A DNA stretch of 64,000 bases from a virus. Where the stretch lies: IMG/VR virus record IMGVR_UViG_3300021964_012561, positions 50,637-114,636 of that record; one strand, written 5' to 3'. Below, piece by piece: positions 52,101-60,604 of this stretch (positions are counted from its first letter, which is position 1; each line of letters starts with the position of its first letter). The position numbers and the translations under genes were made by a program. The notes below the pieces were generated by a model that was given only the letters and a program-made list of their open reading frames with translations, was not told where the DNA came from and ran no database searches.

Positions 52101-52582
52101 CAGGTGGAGCTGCTGCAATAAACTTAATCAAAGACTTAGGTAATTTAGTAAGTTCAAACATACCAGCCATTGGTTCAGCATCATCAGCAGCTAGCCCCAT
52201 TGTAAACGCATTTGCTGAACTATTTGAAACAAATGAAAATAAATTTTTAAATGCTGAAAATAATCCATTTACTCGATCATTTGAGGCAACAATGGGTCGA
52301 GGAATAGCAGGTAAATTAGGAGGAATAACGTTTGATTGGTTAGACCAAGCATTTCAATGGGAAACAGATTATAACTCTAGAGCTCCCATGGGTTGCAAAA
52401 TAACATTTAGCCTAGATGTGATACACGACATACCGCCTGGCTTGGATTATGCAGGTTATAATCGAGCTCCGCTTTACAATGTAGGGAAGATAATGAAAGA
52501 TATATCAGGAGACGTTTACAGTGATGGAGGATTCAATGCAGAAAATAATTATAACAATTCTAGATCTATAAAGAAAGGATAA
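49154..52582 (+). CDS. Large baseplate protein
   Basis: The 1142-residue protein has an N-terminal half that is Asn/Asp-rich and low complexity, and a more structured C-terminal part. Around residues 690-730 is FTLMATSKEDFDNMWYKINKITTLLYPQWSQGTQ, typical of tail-tip or baseplate hub proteins that contact the tube, and near 960-1050 is an Ala/Gly-rich helical segment. It lies between the tape measure and a gp53-like LysM protein, so a baseplate or tube-initiator role (compare T4 gp48/gp54/gp27) is likely. I cannot assign a specific T4 counterpart. Confidence 0.65.
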   Translation: MSDTRKTLKEYFSKLGSVTSNRVDYNHDKDSDENISLNNENDLGSFKDQDGVNRKLIDQNEGFLGNYLNYLVKESKNLYYPADNNLLVNVGDRGTKIYTEDSATQVELPGSKKTFINSFKSESDKLGKNYLENISLGEYFKDVREIQDMPLDKTGGNPEKSGNELFKDIEGTSLDQFGNTTSNNARNENDVLSLVEDYLINNNRFGNIEQEITPFADQPGTEKNYVMNDRFGNSTENKKIIEYENLKGLGESLIKKSAGFLENSEINSENFIGGGILGYGNRIKDGTFKKIEGSDYRAKNTNFYPKNLNDQDFRQSNGDFNNQNSESFGSTYTNTFNFYGKNKSLVKLHAIIAAKSVLAIYNNLYAEIFESLKEDNESELKKIATKAIKTLDFSEFYGSASKLLNLRLDAIREKYLAKTAYNYNDCVNRGIEICLGTGGIENFKESEVLKESPGFWLSVCSNVIKNAEKSLAFIDNISEPDIGDEMIRELMYSIQSNGAVRFFNAMAIVGDSSLRAYSGNALNASKQEIKDNSFYDVDNLEDTPGNRISKSKMKNGKRKNQLSYAQSTVPSVYLLPMNSIRSSIKLDNGTNHPNAIRAHFGSDLVESTYLSANNDGASGRVPNAVVKELEDRLDAEYVPFYIQDLRTNEIISFHAFLSSLTDTITPNFNSQGGYGRMDQVHVYNNTNRSISCTFTLMATSKEDFDNMWYKINKITTLLYPQWSQGTQVAKGENLRFIQPFSQVIGASPIVRLRIGDVIKSNYSKHNLGRIFGIGNQGTKIKSSGIDLSFGSDIQEVLIKTIGTAFGSPIQFTNSVAAKIGKNSGGLMSAAINTAADVATKLLYNGFVNPLAFNPVNNQINTPENDINFWLNFPGISNGYNEKTSVLLLKPNVSKGYLFETGEKIRFNRSVTVLVDKKEGKEIFGKNEKKFRVRYKCTLIDPTLSNNPELFGKSIYCYHEDLHPLPNTIYANTVILPALSAAATGGAAAINLIKDLGNLVSSNIPAIGSASSAASPIVNAFAELFETNENKFLNAENNPFTRSFEATMGRGIAGKLGGITFDWLDQAFQWETDYNSRAPMGCKITFSLDVIHDIPPGLDYAGYNRAPLYNVGKIMKDISGDVYSDGGFNAENNYNNSRSIKKG

Positions 52583-52586
52583 CCAA

Positions 52587-52889
52587 ATGGCTACATCAAG
52601 ATATTCCTTTATAAATAAATTAAGCATTTCTAATAAAATTATTTACGCTACAACTAATCATTCTTTTAGAATTAATAAGGCAATAAATAGCGGTTTTTTA
52701 AGTTTTAATACATATATTTTAAAAGAAGGCGAAAGAATTGATCAAATTGCTTTTAAATTTTACGGAGATTCTCAATATTGGTGGATAATCGCTGCAGCAT
52801 CAGGTATTGGCTGGGGATTACAAATACCTCCAGGAACTATTTTAAGAGTTCCTGAAAGTTTAAATGCAGCCTTAGGTATAAGTAGATGA
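52587..52889 (+). CDS. gp53-like baseplate wedge protein (LysM-type)
   Basis: The 100-residue protein contains YILKEGERIDQIAFKFYGD, then YWWIIAAASG and IPPGTILRVP (about 45-92). This is the LysM-like pattern of phage baseplate proteins such as T4 gp53 and of tail protein X. It links wedge components around the hub. T4 gp53 has 196 residues, so this is a short version. It has an AAAGGA SD and overlaps the next start by four bases (ATGA). Confidence 0.85.
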   Translation: MATSRYSFINKLSISNKIIYATTNHSFRINKAINSGFLSFNTYILKEGERIDQIAFKFYGDSQYWWIIAAASGIGWGLQIPPGTILRVPESLNAALGISR

Positions 52890-55800
52890 ATTTTGATAGT
52901 TTTTATAACTCTAATCCTAACTTAAAGCTTAAGTTATTAAGAGACCTAGTTTTAAAATATAAAGGCTTTGTAACGGGCGCTGAAATAGAAAATGACATAG
53001 CAATTTTTGGTAATCCTGAGGCTATTGAAGCTATTGAGTCGATTAAAAATAATCAAAACTTTCAAGATTTGTTAGCACAATTAAACAAAGACACAGCAGC
53101 GTCTGATAAAGAAAGATACATTTTAGAAAAGTTTACCGGTTCAATGTTAGGTAGTTATTTAACACATGATTTATTAACAAATCCTTCTGTTTTTCCTGAT
53201 TATAATTTAATTAAAGATGATAGCACTGACGTTTTAAAATTTGGCGGTCTAATAGATAGTTTAGCAGTTATATTCGAACCTACAGGAAAAGGAGAAAATT
53301 TTCCTGATGTTTTAATTAAGAAAGATAGAAATAATTATTTTAGTATGAAGCAAATTTGCAATACTGTCGAAATCAATAATGATAAATTATTAAATAAGGT
53401 AATTTTTGAAAATTTAAGTCAAGAAGAAAAAGAAACAATTGTCAATGATTATAACATTTCAATGGGAGCTGTTGATTATTACCCGCAGCCCGCGAAAAAA
53501 ACAAAAAAGTCACCATCATCTAGTAATAATGAAATAGACTTATCAAAAGACGTAGATAATTTTAGATTAAATAATGACGCGTCAGGTTACATTTATAAAA
53601 GAAGAAATAAAAAATGGTATACAAGAAAAGAAAATGGAGAAAGTCAAGAATGGATTGAGTTAACTTCAAATAAATATCAAGCGTCAATAGATAAATTAAA
53701 TGCAGATTATGAAGCACAATTAGTCAATCAAGTTAGTCAGCAAATTGTAAGTACAATACAAAACGAAATACCTCAACAAATTTATAATGTTTCTACTTTT
53801 TCTGATTTTTTAGCTAATAATCCACAAAAAATGCCTTATTACTTGGCAAGAAAGACAAAAGAAATTACTAATTCTGCAATTAATAAAAACATAGAGTCGC
53901 CAGATGAAAATTATCCTAATGTGTCAGCTTTTGTTATTAAAAAAGATGCATACAGTAAAAGCACAAGAAATGATAATTATTTGTCAATTTTTTTCGGTGC
54001 AGTTTCGCAACTTGAATTGTCTAGATGCGTGCCTTATTTATCTTTGACTTTTTACAATAAACGAAGCAAAGGTGAAAAATCTTTATCTAATATGAGCAAT
54101 GTTGGATTCATGAAATTTGAAAAAGATAGCTACGGCAACTTTAATGCAGTTTGGGACAATTTTTCAAATACAAATACTCCTAATTTTATACGAGAAGGTG
54201 AAGAATTAAACTCAGTAGGCTATATGGATTTATTCACAGCACCTCAAACCATGGTTAACCCAGAAATAAACAATAAGCGAAATTCTGGCTTATTTGATAT
54301 TGGAAATAACAATACTGATTACTTAGGCGAACTTGATAATGTTATTGATCCGATGGCACCGTTAATGTCACTTAAGAGCTTTTCTGCTAGCATTAATGGC
54401 GGTGGTGATTTTATGATAACTAATAGAAGGGCAAAATTATCAGTTATTCTTCACGATAGGAGTCGTCTTCAAGAAATTGCCCCTCTTGTATCTTTAAATC
54501 AACTTGCTAGAACTGTGATTAAGGTGGAACACGGATGGTCACACCCAGATGGAGATCCCATTAGATCTAACAATGACATTGGTAAATTTCTAAACTCTTT
54601 AAGAGAAACTCATATCTATCAATTGACCAGTTCAGATTTTTCTTTTAACGGGAATGAAGTAACTATTAATATGACTTTAGATTTTTTTGGATCTACAGAT
54701 TTTAAAACAACTTCTATTGCTTTAGGTAATGAAAAAAAAGATTCAGAACTATCTAACATGCTTATAGAATTAATCGATGACATGGAGAAAAACAACAGAA
54801 TTACATCCACATCATTAGATCCTCAAAATACAACTGGGGTGCCAACACAATATGCGTTATACGGAAAATCAAAGGAAGAAAAGAAAAAAGCAGCAGCAAT
54901 TCATAAACAAATAAAAGTTCTTAGAAATTCAGTAATGTCAGTTGATTTTCTATTGCCTGCAGACAAAATACAAGAATTAAAATCTGAAATTCAGAAAATT
55001 AAAATTGCAACAGAAAATGGTGAATTTATAGAAACTTTTAATCATGCAAGAGTTTTGAAAAAATACTTTGAAATGTTAGGTTTGATAGACGTACCAGAAG
55101 ATATTACAACTTCAGAAATATTTACAGCTGATTTTTTTGAAGGGGAAATAACAGAAAAACTTTTTGAAAAGATTAAAAAAAATGTTGCCGAAAGAATAAT
55201 TGCAAAAATTAATTCTGTTGTAGATACATGTACTACCAGAACAAATGACTCATATGAAAGTGCAAGTTTAACTGAAGATCCATTTAAAAATCCTCTTTGC
55301 TGGGCCTACTCAAAAAACTTAGAAACTAATCAAATTCTAGGTTATCCTGACAATCATGTTTCTTTAGGTAAGTTAATTACTAATTTAATCGCAGTACCGT
55401 TGGCAACAGGAGGAGAAAATAAATATTCAGAAGTTCAAGTTCTTTTTTATCCGATAAATAAATCAGCGGCAGGTGCAAGAAAATATACGACAGCAAGTAT
55501 TCCTATCAATATTCAAGCAATTAAATCAATGATTTATAAAACAGTAAAAGCGGAAGGAGATACAACAACAAGAGGTATTTTTGATTTACTATCTAATTAC
55601 TTTCAAAATGATAATTTAGAAATTTATGAATTAGATAAATTAACAGAAGAAAATATTAAAAAAAGAGAAGAAGAAATTAAAAAAGAAGAAAAATTTGAAG
55701 AAAATGCGTTTAAAAAATATCAAATTTTAAATGGTAAATTACCTGAAACTGATAAACAAAAAACTGCTGCCAAAGAAGGATATGTAAAAACTCGACTTAA

Positions 55801-56743
55801 AAAATACAAAACTCAAACTTTAAAAAACACACTAACTCAAATTTATGAAAATGACGGATTAGATATATCAAGTACAGATTCTTACAGGAAACCGGTTATT
55901 CATCTTGAATTAGAAGTTGCTTCTGCGATAATACCAAATCAAGCAAACGCTTTAAATGATGCGAATCTTTTAGAAATATATAGCGATTACTTTAAAAATC
56001 AATTTGACATAACAGAAGAAAAACTTAATGAAATTAAAGGGACTGATGACTCAAAAAAGATTTTAAAAATTCATGTATATGATGAAAATTCTTCATCTAG
56101 GCCGGCTGAAACATTATTTATGGAAGGAGCAACAGACCCAGCAAGATTTTTATCTGTGGCAGGTGTCTTATCTCACGCCAACGATGATGATAATTTAAAT
56201 GATAGTATACAGACTTTTTCCGAAGCGTCAGAAAAGTTTATTCAAAAAATGAGTTTAAAAGAAATAAAGCAGTATATTAAAAGATCTTTTCCGTCAATAA
56301 CATACGGAAGTCAACAAGCAGTTGTTAAATCAATAAATTTATCAAGTAATACGACAGACGAAATAGTTAATGCTCGTTTAAACGAATCAATATATCAACA
56401 AGAACAAAAAGAAAAAAGTAGCAGTACTAAAGAATTACCAGTTAAAAGAGATATTGAAGAATTTTTAATTCCAACTTCAATAGACGCAACTATCTATGGC
56501 TGTCCTTTTATAACAATGGGACTTAACATTTTTGTTGATTTAAATACAGGCACTGATATTGACAATGTTTATATGGTAGGTGACGTAACACACACAATAG
56601 GGCCGGGTGAATATACAACAAATCTTTCTTTGTTCTTGCCACAAATAGGAACTGTGAAACAAATCAAATCAAAATTAATAAATTCAATTAAATCAATAGA
56701 TAAAGAAAAACTTAAAGAAAATCTAGTAAAAAACACTGAATAA
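52886..56743 (+). CDS. Very large baseplate/tail protein
   Basis: The 1285-residue protein overlaps the gp53-like gene by ATGA. Residues about 360-600 are beta-rich (YLSIFFGAVSQLELSRCVPYLSLTF, GGDFMITNRRAKLSVILHDRS, NGNEVTINMTLDFFGSTDF). A Lys/Glu-rich helical region follows at about 920-985. The C-terminal part is beta-like (CPFITMGLNIFVDLNTGTDIDN, then VTHTIGPGEYTTNLSLFLP), which resembles a spike or hub domain. The position suggests the baseplate hub or a wedge. I cannot name it. It is the last gene of the tail module. Confidence 0.6.
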   Translation: MNFDSFYNSNPNLKLKLLRDLVLKYKGFVTGAEIENDIAIFGNPEAIEAIESIKNNQNFQDLLAQLNKDTAASDKERYILEKFTGSMLGSYLTHDLLTNPSVFPDYNLIKDDSTDVLKFGGLIDSLAVIFEPTGKGENFPDVLIKKDRNNYFSMKQICNTVEINNDKLLNKVIFENLSQEEKETIVNDYNISMGAVDYYPQPAKKTKKSPSSSNNEIDLSKDVDNFRLNNDASGYIYKRRNKKWYTRKENGESQEWIELTSNKYQASIDKLNADYEAQLVNQVSQQIVSTIQNEIPQQIYNVSTFSDFLANNPQKMPYYLARKTKEITNSAINKNIESPDENYPNVSAFVIKKDAYSKSTRNDNYLSIFFGAVSQLELSRCVPYLSLTFYNKRSKGEKSLSNMSNVGFMKFEKDSYGNFNAVWDNFSNTNTPNFIREGEELNSVGYMDLFTAPQTMVNPEINNKRNSGLFDIGNNNTDYLGELDNVIDPMAPLMSLKSFSASINGGGDFMITNRRAKLSVILHDRSRLQEIAPLVSLNQLARTVIKVEHGWSHPDGDPIRSNNDIGKFLNSLRETHIYQLTSSDFSFNGNEVTINMTLDFFGSTDFKTTSIALGNEKKDSELSNMLIELIDDMEKNNRITSTSLDPQNTTGVPTQYALYGKSKEEKKKAAAIHKQIKVLRNSVMSVDFLLPADKIQELKSEIQKIKIATENGEFIETFNHARVLKKYFEMLGLIDVPEDITTSEIFTADFFEGEITEKLFEKIKKNVAERIIAKINSVVDTCTTRTNDSYESASLTEDPFKNPLCWAYSKNLETNQILGYPDNHVSLGKLITNLIAVPLATGGENKYSEVQVLFYPINKSAAGARKYTTASIPINIQAIKSMIYKTVKAEGDTTTRGIFDLLSNYFQNDNLEIYELDKLTEENIKKREEEIKKEEKFEENAFKKYQILNGKLPETDKQKTAAKEGYVKTRLKKYKTQTLKNTLTQIYENDGLDISSTDSYRKPVIHLELEVASAIIPNQANALNDANLLEIYSDYFKNQFDITEEKLNEIKGTDDSKKILKIHVYDENSSSRPAETLFMEGATDPARFLSVAGVLSHANDDDNLNDSIQTFSEASEKFIQKMSLKEIKQYIKRSFPSITYGSQQAVVKSINLSSNTTDEIVNARLNESIYQQEQKEKSSSTKELPVKRDIEEFLIPTSIDATIYGCPFITMGLNIFVDLNTGTDIDNVYMVGDVTHTIGPGEYTTNLSLFLPQIGTVKQIKSKLINSIKSIDKEKLKENLVKNTE

Positions 56744-56744
56744 C

Positions 56745-56773
56745 TTGTAAAAAATTAAACTTTATTTTATTAT
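56745..56773 (+). promoter_or_regulatory. Candidate sigma70-type promoter of the mini-polymerase gene
   Basis: TTGTAA at 56745-56750 and TATTAT at 56768-56773 are separated by 17 bases, 11 bases before the ATG at 56784. The -35 hexamer is identical to that of the SSB promoter (59152), suggesting a shared regulon. TATAAA at 56771 is an alternative -10. Confidence 0.5.
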
Positions 56774-56783
56774 AAAAATAAAA

Positions 56784-57791
56784 ATGAAAAATTTACTAAT
56801 AAACAAAGATTACAGCGTTACAACTAACTCTTATAAAATAAACTTAAACTCTGAAGATACAATTGATATTAACTATTTAAACACGATAGCTAATCAATTG
56901 TCAATAGAAGAAATAAAAACAGTTAACGACTATTTTGGCAAATTTAAATTTTGCATTAATGCAATAGACGCATCAAAATTCTTATCGAATAAAAATAAAA
57001 AAGATTATCTGTCTTATTTAAAAGAAAAAATTAATAAAATTATTAAATTTGATACTGGCTATTTTGATAAAGCTTTTAAAGCTAGAGAGCAATTGCTAAG
57101 TAATTTAGTACCAGTCGACAATTATGAATTACCAAAGTACAAACATAACAGTGCTACCGGTAGGTCAAAAATTGTAGGCGGTACTAATTTTATGACAATG
57201 AAAAAAGTTAATCGAAAAAATTTAACTTACAAAAACTTGAAAGTCTTTGAAATTGATTTTAACTCATGCGAACCTTATTTTTATCTTCTGTCAAAAAATA
57301 AAATAAGCTCAATAGAAAGCGACATTTATGATACAATTAAAAATAGACTAAATTTAAAAATAACGGATAGAAAAATTTTAAAACAGACAATCTTATCTAT
57401 TCTTTATGGAGCCGGATATGAAACTGTTAAAAGAATTAGCAAGATAGACAAAAAAGGCTATAATGACTTAAAAAATTATTTTGAAATAGACCAGTTTGAA
57501 AAAAAGTTACTTAAGCAAAATAATGAATTAGGCTTTATTTTAAATCATTATAATCGTCCAGTCATCGTCAAAAGCGAACGGTCTATTTTAAACTATTGGG
57601 TACAGTCATCCGTTGCTGATTTTTGCTATCTTGCTTTTAACGATTTTGTTTCAAATAATGAAGTTAATTTTCATGCAATAATTCATGATGCTATTATTTG
57701 CTCTTCAAAAAGAAACATTAACATCCCTCATTTAAAATGTCCTATTAGCGGTTTAAAAATACCTGTTTCATTTTCTTTTTTAAGTTCATAA
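56784..57791 (+). CDS. Miniature family-A DNA polymerase
   Basis: The 335-residue protein keeps the polymerase-domain signatures of DNA polymerase I. These are TGR (125-127) with NFMTM (135-139); motif A Asp158-x4-Glu163 (DFNSCE); O-helix motif B Arg196-x3-Lys200-x3-Leu204-x3-Tyr208-Gly209; the later Arg266-x3-Asn270-x3-Gln274 and Asp279; and motif C His301-Asp302. The spacings within the motifs match E. coli Pol I (D705/E710, R754/K758/F762/Y766, R841/N845/Q849, H881/D882). Leu replaces the F762 position and Ala replaces E883. There is no 3'-5' or 5'-3' exonuclease domain, and the thumb must be very small. It could be a specialised replicative, repair or gap-filling polymerase. The SD is weak. 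Confidence 0.85.
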   Translation: MKNLLINKDYSVTTNSYKINLNSEDTIDINYLNTIANQLSIEEIKTVNDYFGKFKFCINAIDASKFLSNKNKKDYLSYLKEKINKIIKFDTGYFDKAFKAREQLLSNLVPVDNYELPKYKHNSATGRSKIVGGTNFMTMKKVNRKNLTYKNLKVFEIDFNSCEPYFYLLSKNKISSIESDIYDTIKNRLNLKITDRKILKQTILSILYGAGYETVKRISKIDKKGYNDLKNYFEIDQFEKKLLKQNNELGFILNHYNRPVIVKSERSILNYWVQSSVADFCYLAFNDFVSNNEVNFHAIIHDAIICSSKRNINIPHLKCPISGLKIPVSFSFLSS

Positions 57792-57799
57792 TTATTAAC

Positions 57800-59149
57800 A
57801 TGAAAAAGAAATCAATCAAAGAATTAAATTTAAACGTAGAATTAGACCCTTCTTCTTATATTATGAATAAAACATCTGGTTTTATGACAAACGGTGGCTT
57901 TCACTCAAATGCTGATAGCGTAATTGCGCAAAGAATGACCATGGTAAGTGAAGATGATGAAGATTCTGATGAGGAGGAATCAGTGACAGAAGACATACTT
58001 GAATTTAGAGTTTATAGAAATAACAAGTATCAATTATGTGAAACGCTTGAAAGGATTGATGAGGGAATATTGCAAACAATTGCAGACATCGCAAAAGCAG
58101 TTCCTGGTTTAGATCAAATTGTTGGCGACATTGAATTGTATTTTCAAGCAGGAAAAGTAAAAGAAGCTTTTGATGGTTTGTCTAAGATCATAGGTAGTTT
58201 AAAACACGTAGCAGGCCTTTCGGGTTTAGGGATAATAGGTACACAACAACAGTTTAATGAGCTTTTAGAAGCTTTCATGACAGCTTCTGAAGAAGATAAT
58301 TTATTACTTAAAGAAGGTGTAGAAGAATTATTAGAAATTTTAAAACAAATGACAATAACAGCAGCACAAACTTTTGATTCGGTTGTTGCTTTACCTTCTT
58401 TCGCAGCAGCAGGAATTGGAGGTGTAGCAGGTGAAACTATCGCAAACGTTGCTACTTCTTTAGGTACATTTTTACGAGATCAACCTGTCGAACAATTTGT
58501 ATTTAAAACGCTATCTGAAAGAGAAGGAATTGTTTCAAAGGTTGTTGAATTATTTGAAAAAGTCATGTCTTTAGTAACTGGTGGCGGAATGTTAGGTGAA
58601 GCCTTAGGTTATGTTGTTGAAAAAATATCATCCACGGGAGGCCAAATTGTAAAACTTTTTCTTACAAAGCCTTTTGAGTTGTTAAGAAGATTGGGTGACC
58701 TATATAAAGCGTCCTTAGGTGAAACTGTTGAAATTGAACAAGCTGAACCTACTGTGAACGAGCCCCCTCATGCAGGCGCCTCTGAGGTGACTCCTGCTGG
58801 CACACAAGCTTTTACAAAAAGTCAACCAATAGAAAGTGAAACACCTACTAGTACGTTCGAATTAGCTGAATCACATAAACCTTATTCTATTTTATTTCTT
58901 TTAGAAGAATTAGAAAAAAACAAAAAAGATGAAGAATCTTTTGAAGAAATTGATTTAGAGGAGATGAATGTGGCAGCAGCTGTTGGAGGATTTGCAATTC
59001 CTCAGCCCGGCCCTAATCCTAACAAACCAAAATCAAAACAAAAAGATCATCATAGAATGTTTGAAAAGCAAAAAGAAGTTAAAGAACAAATAGAAAGAAT
59101 GAGAATACTTGAAGCTTATCATCAAAAGACATCAAATAAATTAAAATAA
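57800..59149 (+). CDS. Unknown protein with hydrophobic helical centre
   Basis: The 449-residue protein starts 8 bases after the polymerase gene. After an acidic stretch (EDDEDSDEEESV, about 51-62) come helical segments and a glycine/alanine-rich centre (ALPSFAAAGIGGVAGETIAN, about 198-217; GGGMLGEALGYVVEKI, about 261-276). A Pro/Glu-rich linker and a charged C-terminal helix (KQKEVKEQIERMRILEAYHQ) follow. It is not a recognised enzyme. The glycine-rich hydrophobic helices could insert in a membrane or pack in a virion. The promoter for the SSB follows. Confidence 0.5.
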   Translation: MKKKSIKELNLNVELDPSSYIMNKTSGFMTNGGFHSNADSVIAQRMTMVSEDDEDSDEEESVTEDILEFRVYRNNKYQLCETLERIDEGILQTIADIAKAVPGLDQIVGDIELYFQAGKVKEAFDGLSKIIGSLKHVAGLSGLGIIGTQQQFNELLEAFMTASEEDNLLLKEGVEELLEILKQMTITAAQTFDSVVALPSFAAAGIGGVAGETIANVATSLGTFLRDQPVEQFVFKTLSEREGIVSKVVELFEKVMSLVTGGGMLGEALGYVVEKISSTGGQIVKLFLTKPFELLRRLGDLYKASLGETVEIEQAEPTVNEPPHAGASEVTPAGTQAFTKSQPIESETPTSTFELAESHKPYSILFLLEELEKNKKDEESFEEIDLEEMNVAAAVGGFAIPQPGPNPNKPKSKQKDHHRMFEKQKEVKEQIERMRILEAYHQKTSNKLK

Positions 59150-59151
59150 TT

Positions 59152-59244
59152 TTGTAACCTACACACACACAAAGTATAATTGCCTAGCAATTAAAAATTA
59201 AAAATTAAATATTGCACATTAAACATTAAAAACGGAGAAAAATC
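59152..59244 (+). promoter_or_regulatory. SSB promoter and A-rich leader
   Basis: TTGTAA at 59152-59157 and TATAAT at 59175-59180 have the ideal 17-base spacer, which contains a CA repeat (59160-59171). The leader that follows is extremely A/T-rich and low in structure, with repeated AAAAATT units (about 59190-59208), up to the CGGAG SD. T4 gp32 represses its own translation by binding cooperatively to an unstructured leader; this leader is a good candidate for the same control, though that is inference. Confidence 0.65.
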
Positions 59245-60027
59245 ATGGCTATTGATTTTGAAGCTATCAAGCGCAAACTAGAACGACTAAGCGGTAACAA
59301 TAAATCACAAAACGTAATGTGGAAACCACAACCTGACGAAGAATACAATGTTCGTCTTATGAGTTTTCCAGACAATGACGGTCAACCTTTTAAAGAGTTG
59401 ATGTTTTATTACAACATTCCTGGACAGCGAGGTCTTCTTGCACCATCTCAGTTTGGTGAACGAGATCCAGTTCAAGAATTGATTAATAAACTTCGTGATG
59501 AAGGTACAAAAGAAAGCTACGAAATGGCTAAAAAATTGTATCCTAAAATGCGAGTTTATGCTGCTGTGGTTGTAAGAGGTGAAGAAGACAAAGGAGTACA
59601 ATTGTGGGGGTTTGGAAAGCTTGTCTATCAAAAACTTCTTGGAATTATGCTTGATGAAGATTATGGAGATATTACTGATCCTAAATCAGGACGTGATATT
59701 AAAGTAATTTGTTCAAAGCCGCCTGGTCAACAATGGGCAAAAACAGAAATTCTTCCTCGAGGTAGATCAACAAAACTATCTGATGATACATCTCAAGCAA
59801 AAGAATGGATGACAAATATACCTGATACAAAAGGTATTTTTAAGACAAAATCTTACGATGAACTTAGTAAAATCGTAAATGATTGGCTTAATGGTGACAA
59901 TGAAGATGATGAAGGTACTGAAAAATTTGGAAGTAATAATTCAGATTCTGATGATACACCAAAATCAGGTGGTGGAGGAAAATCTTATAATGACTTAGAT
60001 GATGCATTTGCAGATTTAATGTCTTAA
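59245..60027 (+). CDS. Single-stranded DNA-binding protein (gp32-like)
   Basis: The 260-residue protein resembles marine T4-like gp32. The basic N-terminal segment (IKRKLERLSGNNKSQN) corresponds to the cooperativity domain. The OB-fold core contains NVRLMSFPDNDGQPFKELMFYY and VQLWGFGKLVYQKLLGI. The C-terminal tail is acidic (SDSDDTPKSGGGGKSYNDLD then DAFADLMS), as needed for recruiting partners. The zinc-binding Cys/His of T4 gp32 (301 residues) is absent: there is only one Cys, in the C-terminal half of the core (VICSKPPG). It coats ssDNA for the polymerase, helicase and UvsX encoded nearby. Confidence 0.9.
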   Translation: MAIDFEAIKRKLERLSGNNKSQNVMWKPQPDEEYNVRLMSFPDNDGQPFKELMFYYNIPGQRGLLAPSQFGERDPVQELINKLRDEGTKESYEMAKKLYPKMRVYAAVVVRGEEDKGVQLWGFGKLVYQKLLGIMLDEDYGDITDPKSGRDIKVICSKPPGQQWAKTEILPRGRSTKLSDDTSQAKEWMTNIPDTKGIFKTKSYDELSKIVNDWLNGDNEDDEGTEKFGSNNSDSDDTPKSGGGGKSYNDLDDAFADLMS

Positions 60028-60092
60028 AAAAGTCAGTTAAGATTTAAAATTTGGCGCCTAATTAGTTTTAAACAGTAAAGCAAGGAATAACA

Positions 60093-60578
60093 ATGAAAAT
60101 TTCTAGAAAAAACTTAAACAAACTAATTAGGCGTCATCTTATTAATGAAGGAATACTTGATACAATATCAGGTGCAATTTCAGGTGCAGCTGAAGGCCTC
60201 ACAAATATATTTACACGAGGAGCTGTTAAGTCAACAATGGTAAAAGCTTCATCAGAAGATGCCTATCAGCTTTTTAATGCAATGCAGGGATTAGGAACAA
60301 CTGAATCTGTTGTGAAAGACATTATTAGAAGAAGAGAACTAGAACAATCTTTGGTTGGATTATATGATGAATATAACAATCTTTTAAAGTTTTTTAATGA
60401 TGACTTTTGGGGAAAATATTCTATTAACAGCCTAATGAAGGCATCACAGTGGGATGGAGACTTGATTTCTTGGCTAGAAGGCGACGGCATGGATGAAGAA
60501 GCTAGGCTAGTTAAAGATGCATTAATAAAGGCAGATAAAAAAAGAGAAGAGGTTGACATAACACTTTTTGGCATGTAA
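60093..60578 (+). CDS. Annexin-repeat-like protein with targeting leader
   Basis: The 161-residue protein begins MKISRKNLNKLIRRHLINEG, the shared leader, and INE followed by Gly at residue 19/20 fits the prohead-protease consensus. Residues about 57-105 (AYQLFNAMQGLGTTESVVKD, then LVGLYDEYNNLL) have the AMxGxGT-x-E pattern of annexin repeats, and GDGMDEEARLVKDALI near 130-145 could be a second, degenerate copy. Annexins bind Ca2+ and acidic phospholipids; whether this one does is unknown. It lies between SSB and UvsX and is closed by a terminator. Confidence 0.65.
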   Translation: MKISRKNLNKLIRRHLINEGILDTISGAISGAAEGLTNIFTRGAVKSTMVKASSEDAYQLFNAMQGLGTTESVVKDIIRRRELEQSLVGLYDEYNNLLKFFNDDFWGKYSINSLMKASQWDGDLISWLEGDGMDEEARLVKDALIKADKKREEVDITLFGM

Positions 60579-60604
60579 TTTTAAATTTAAATTATTTAAA
60601 ACTT

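Noticed and set aside
59158-59174. CA dinucleotide repeat as a regulatory microsatellite
   Set aside because: It is short and coincides with the 17-base promoter spacer; nothing shows a role beyond that.
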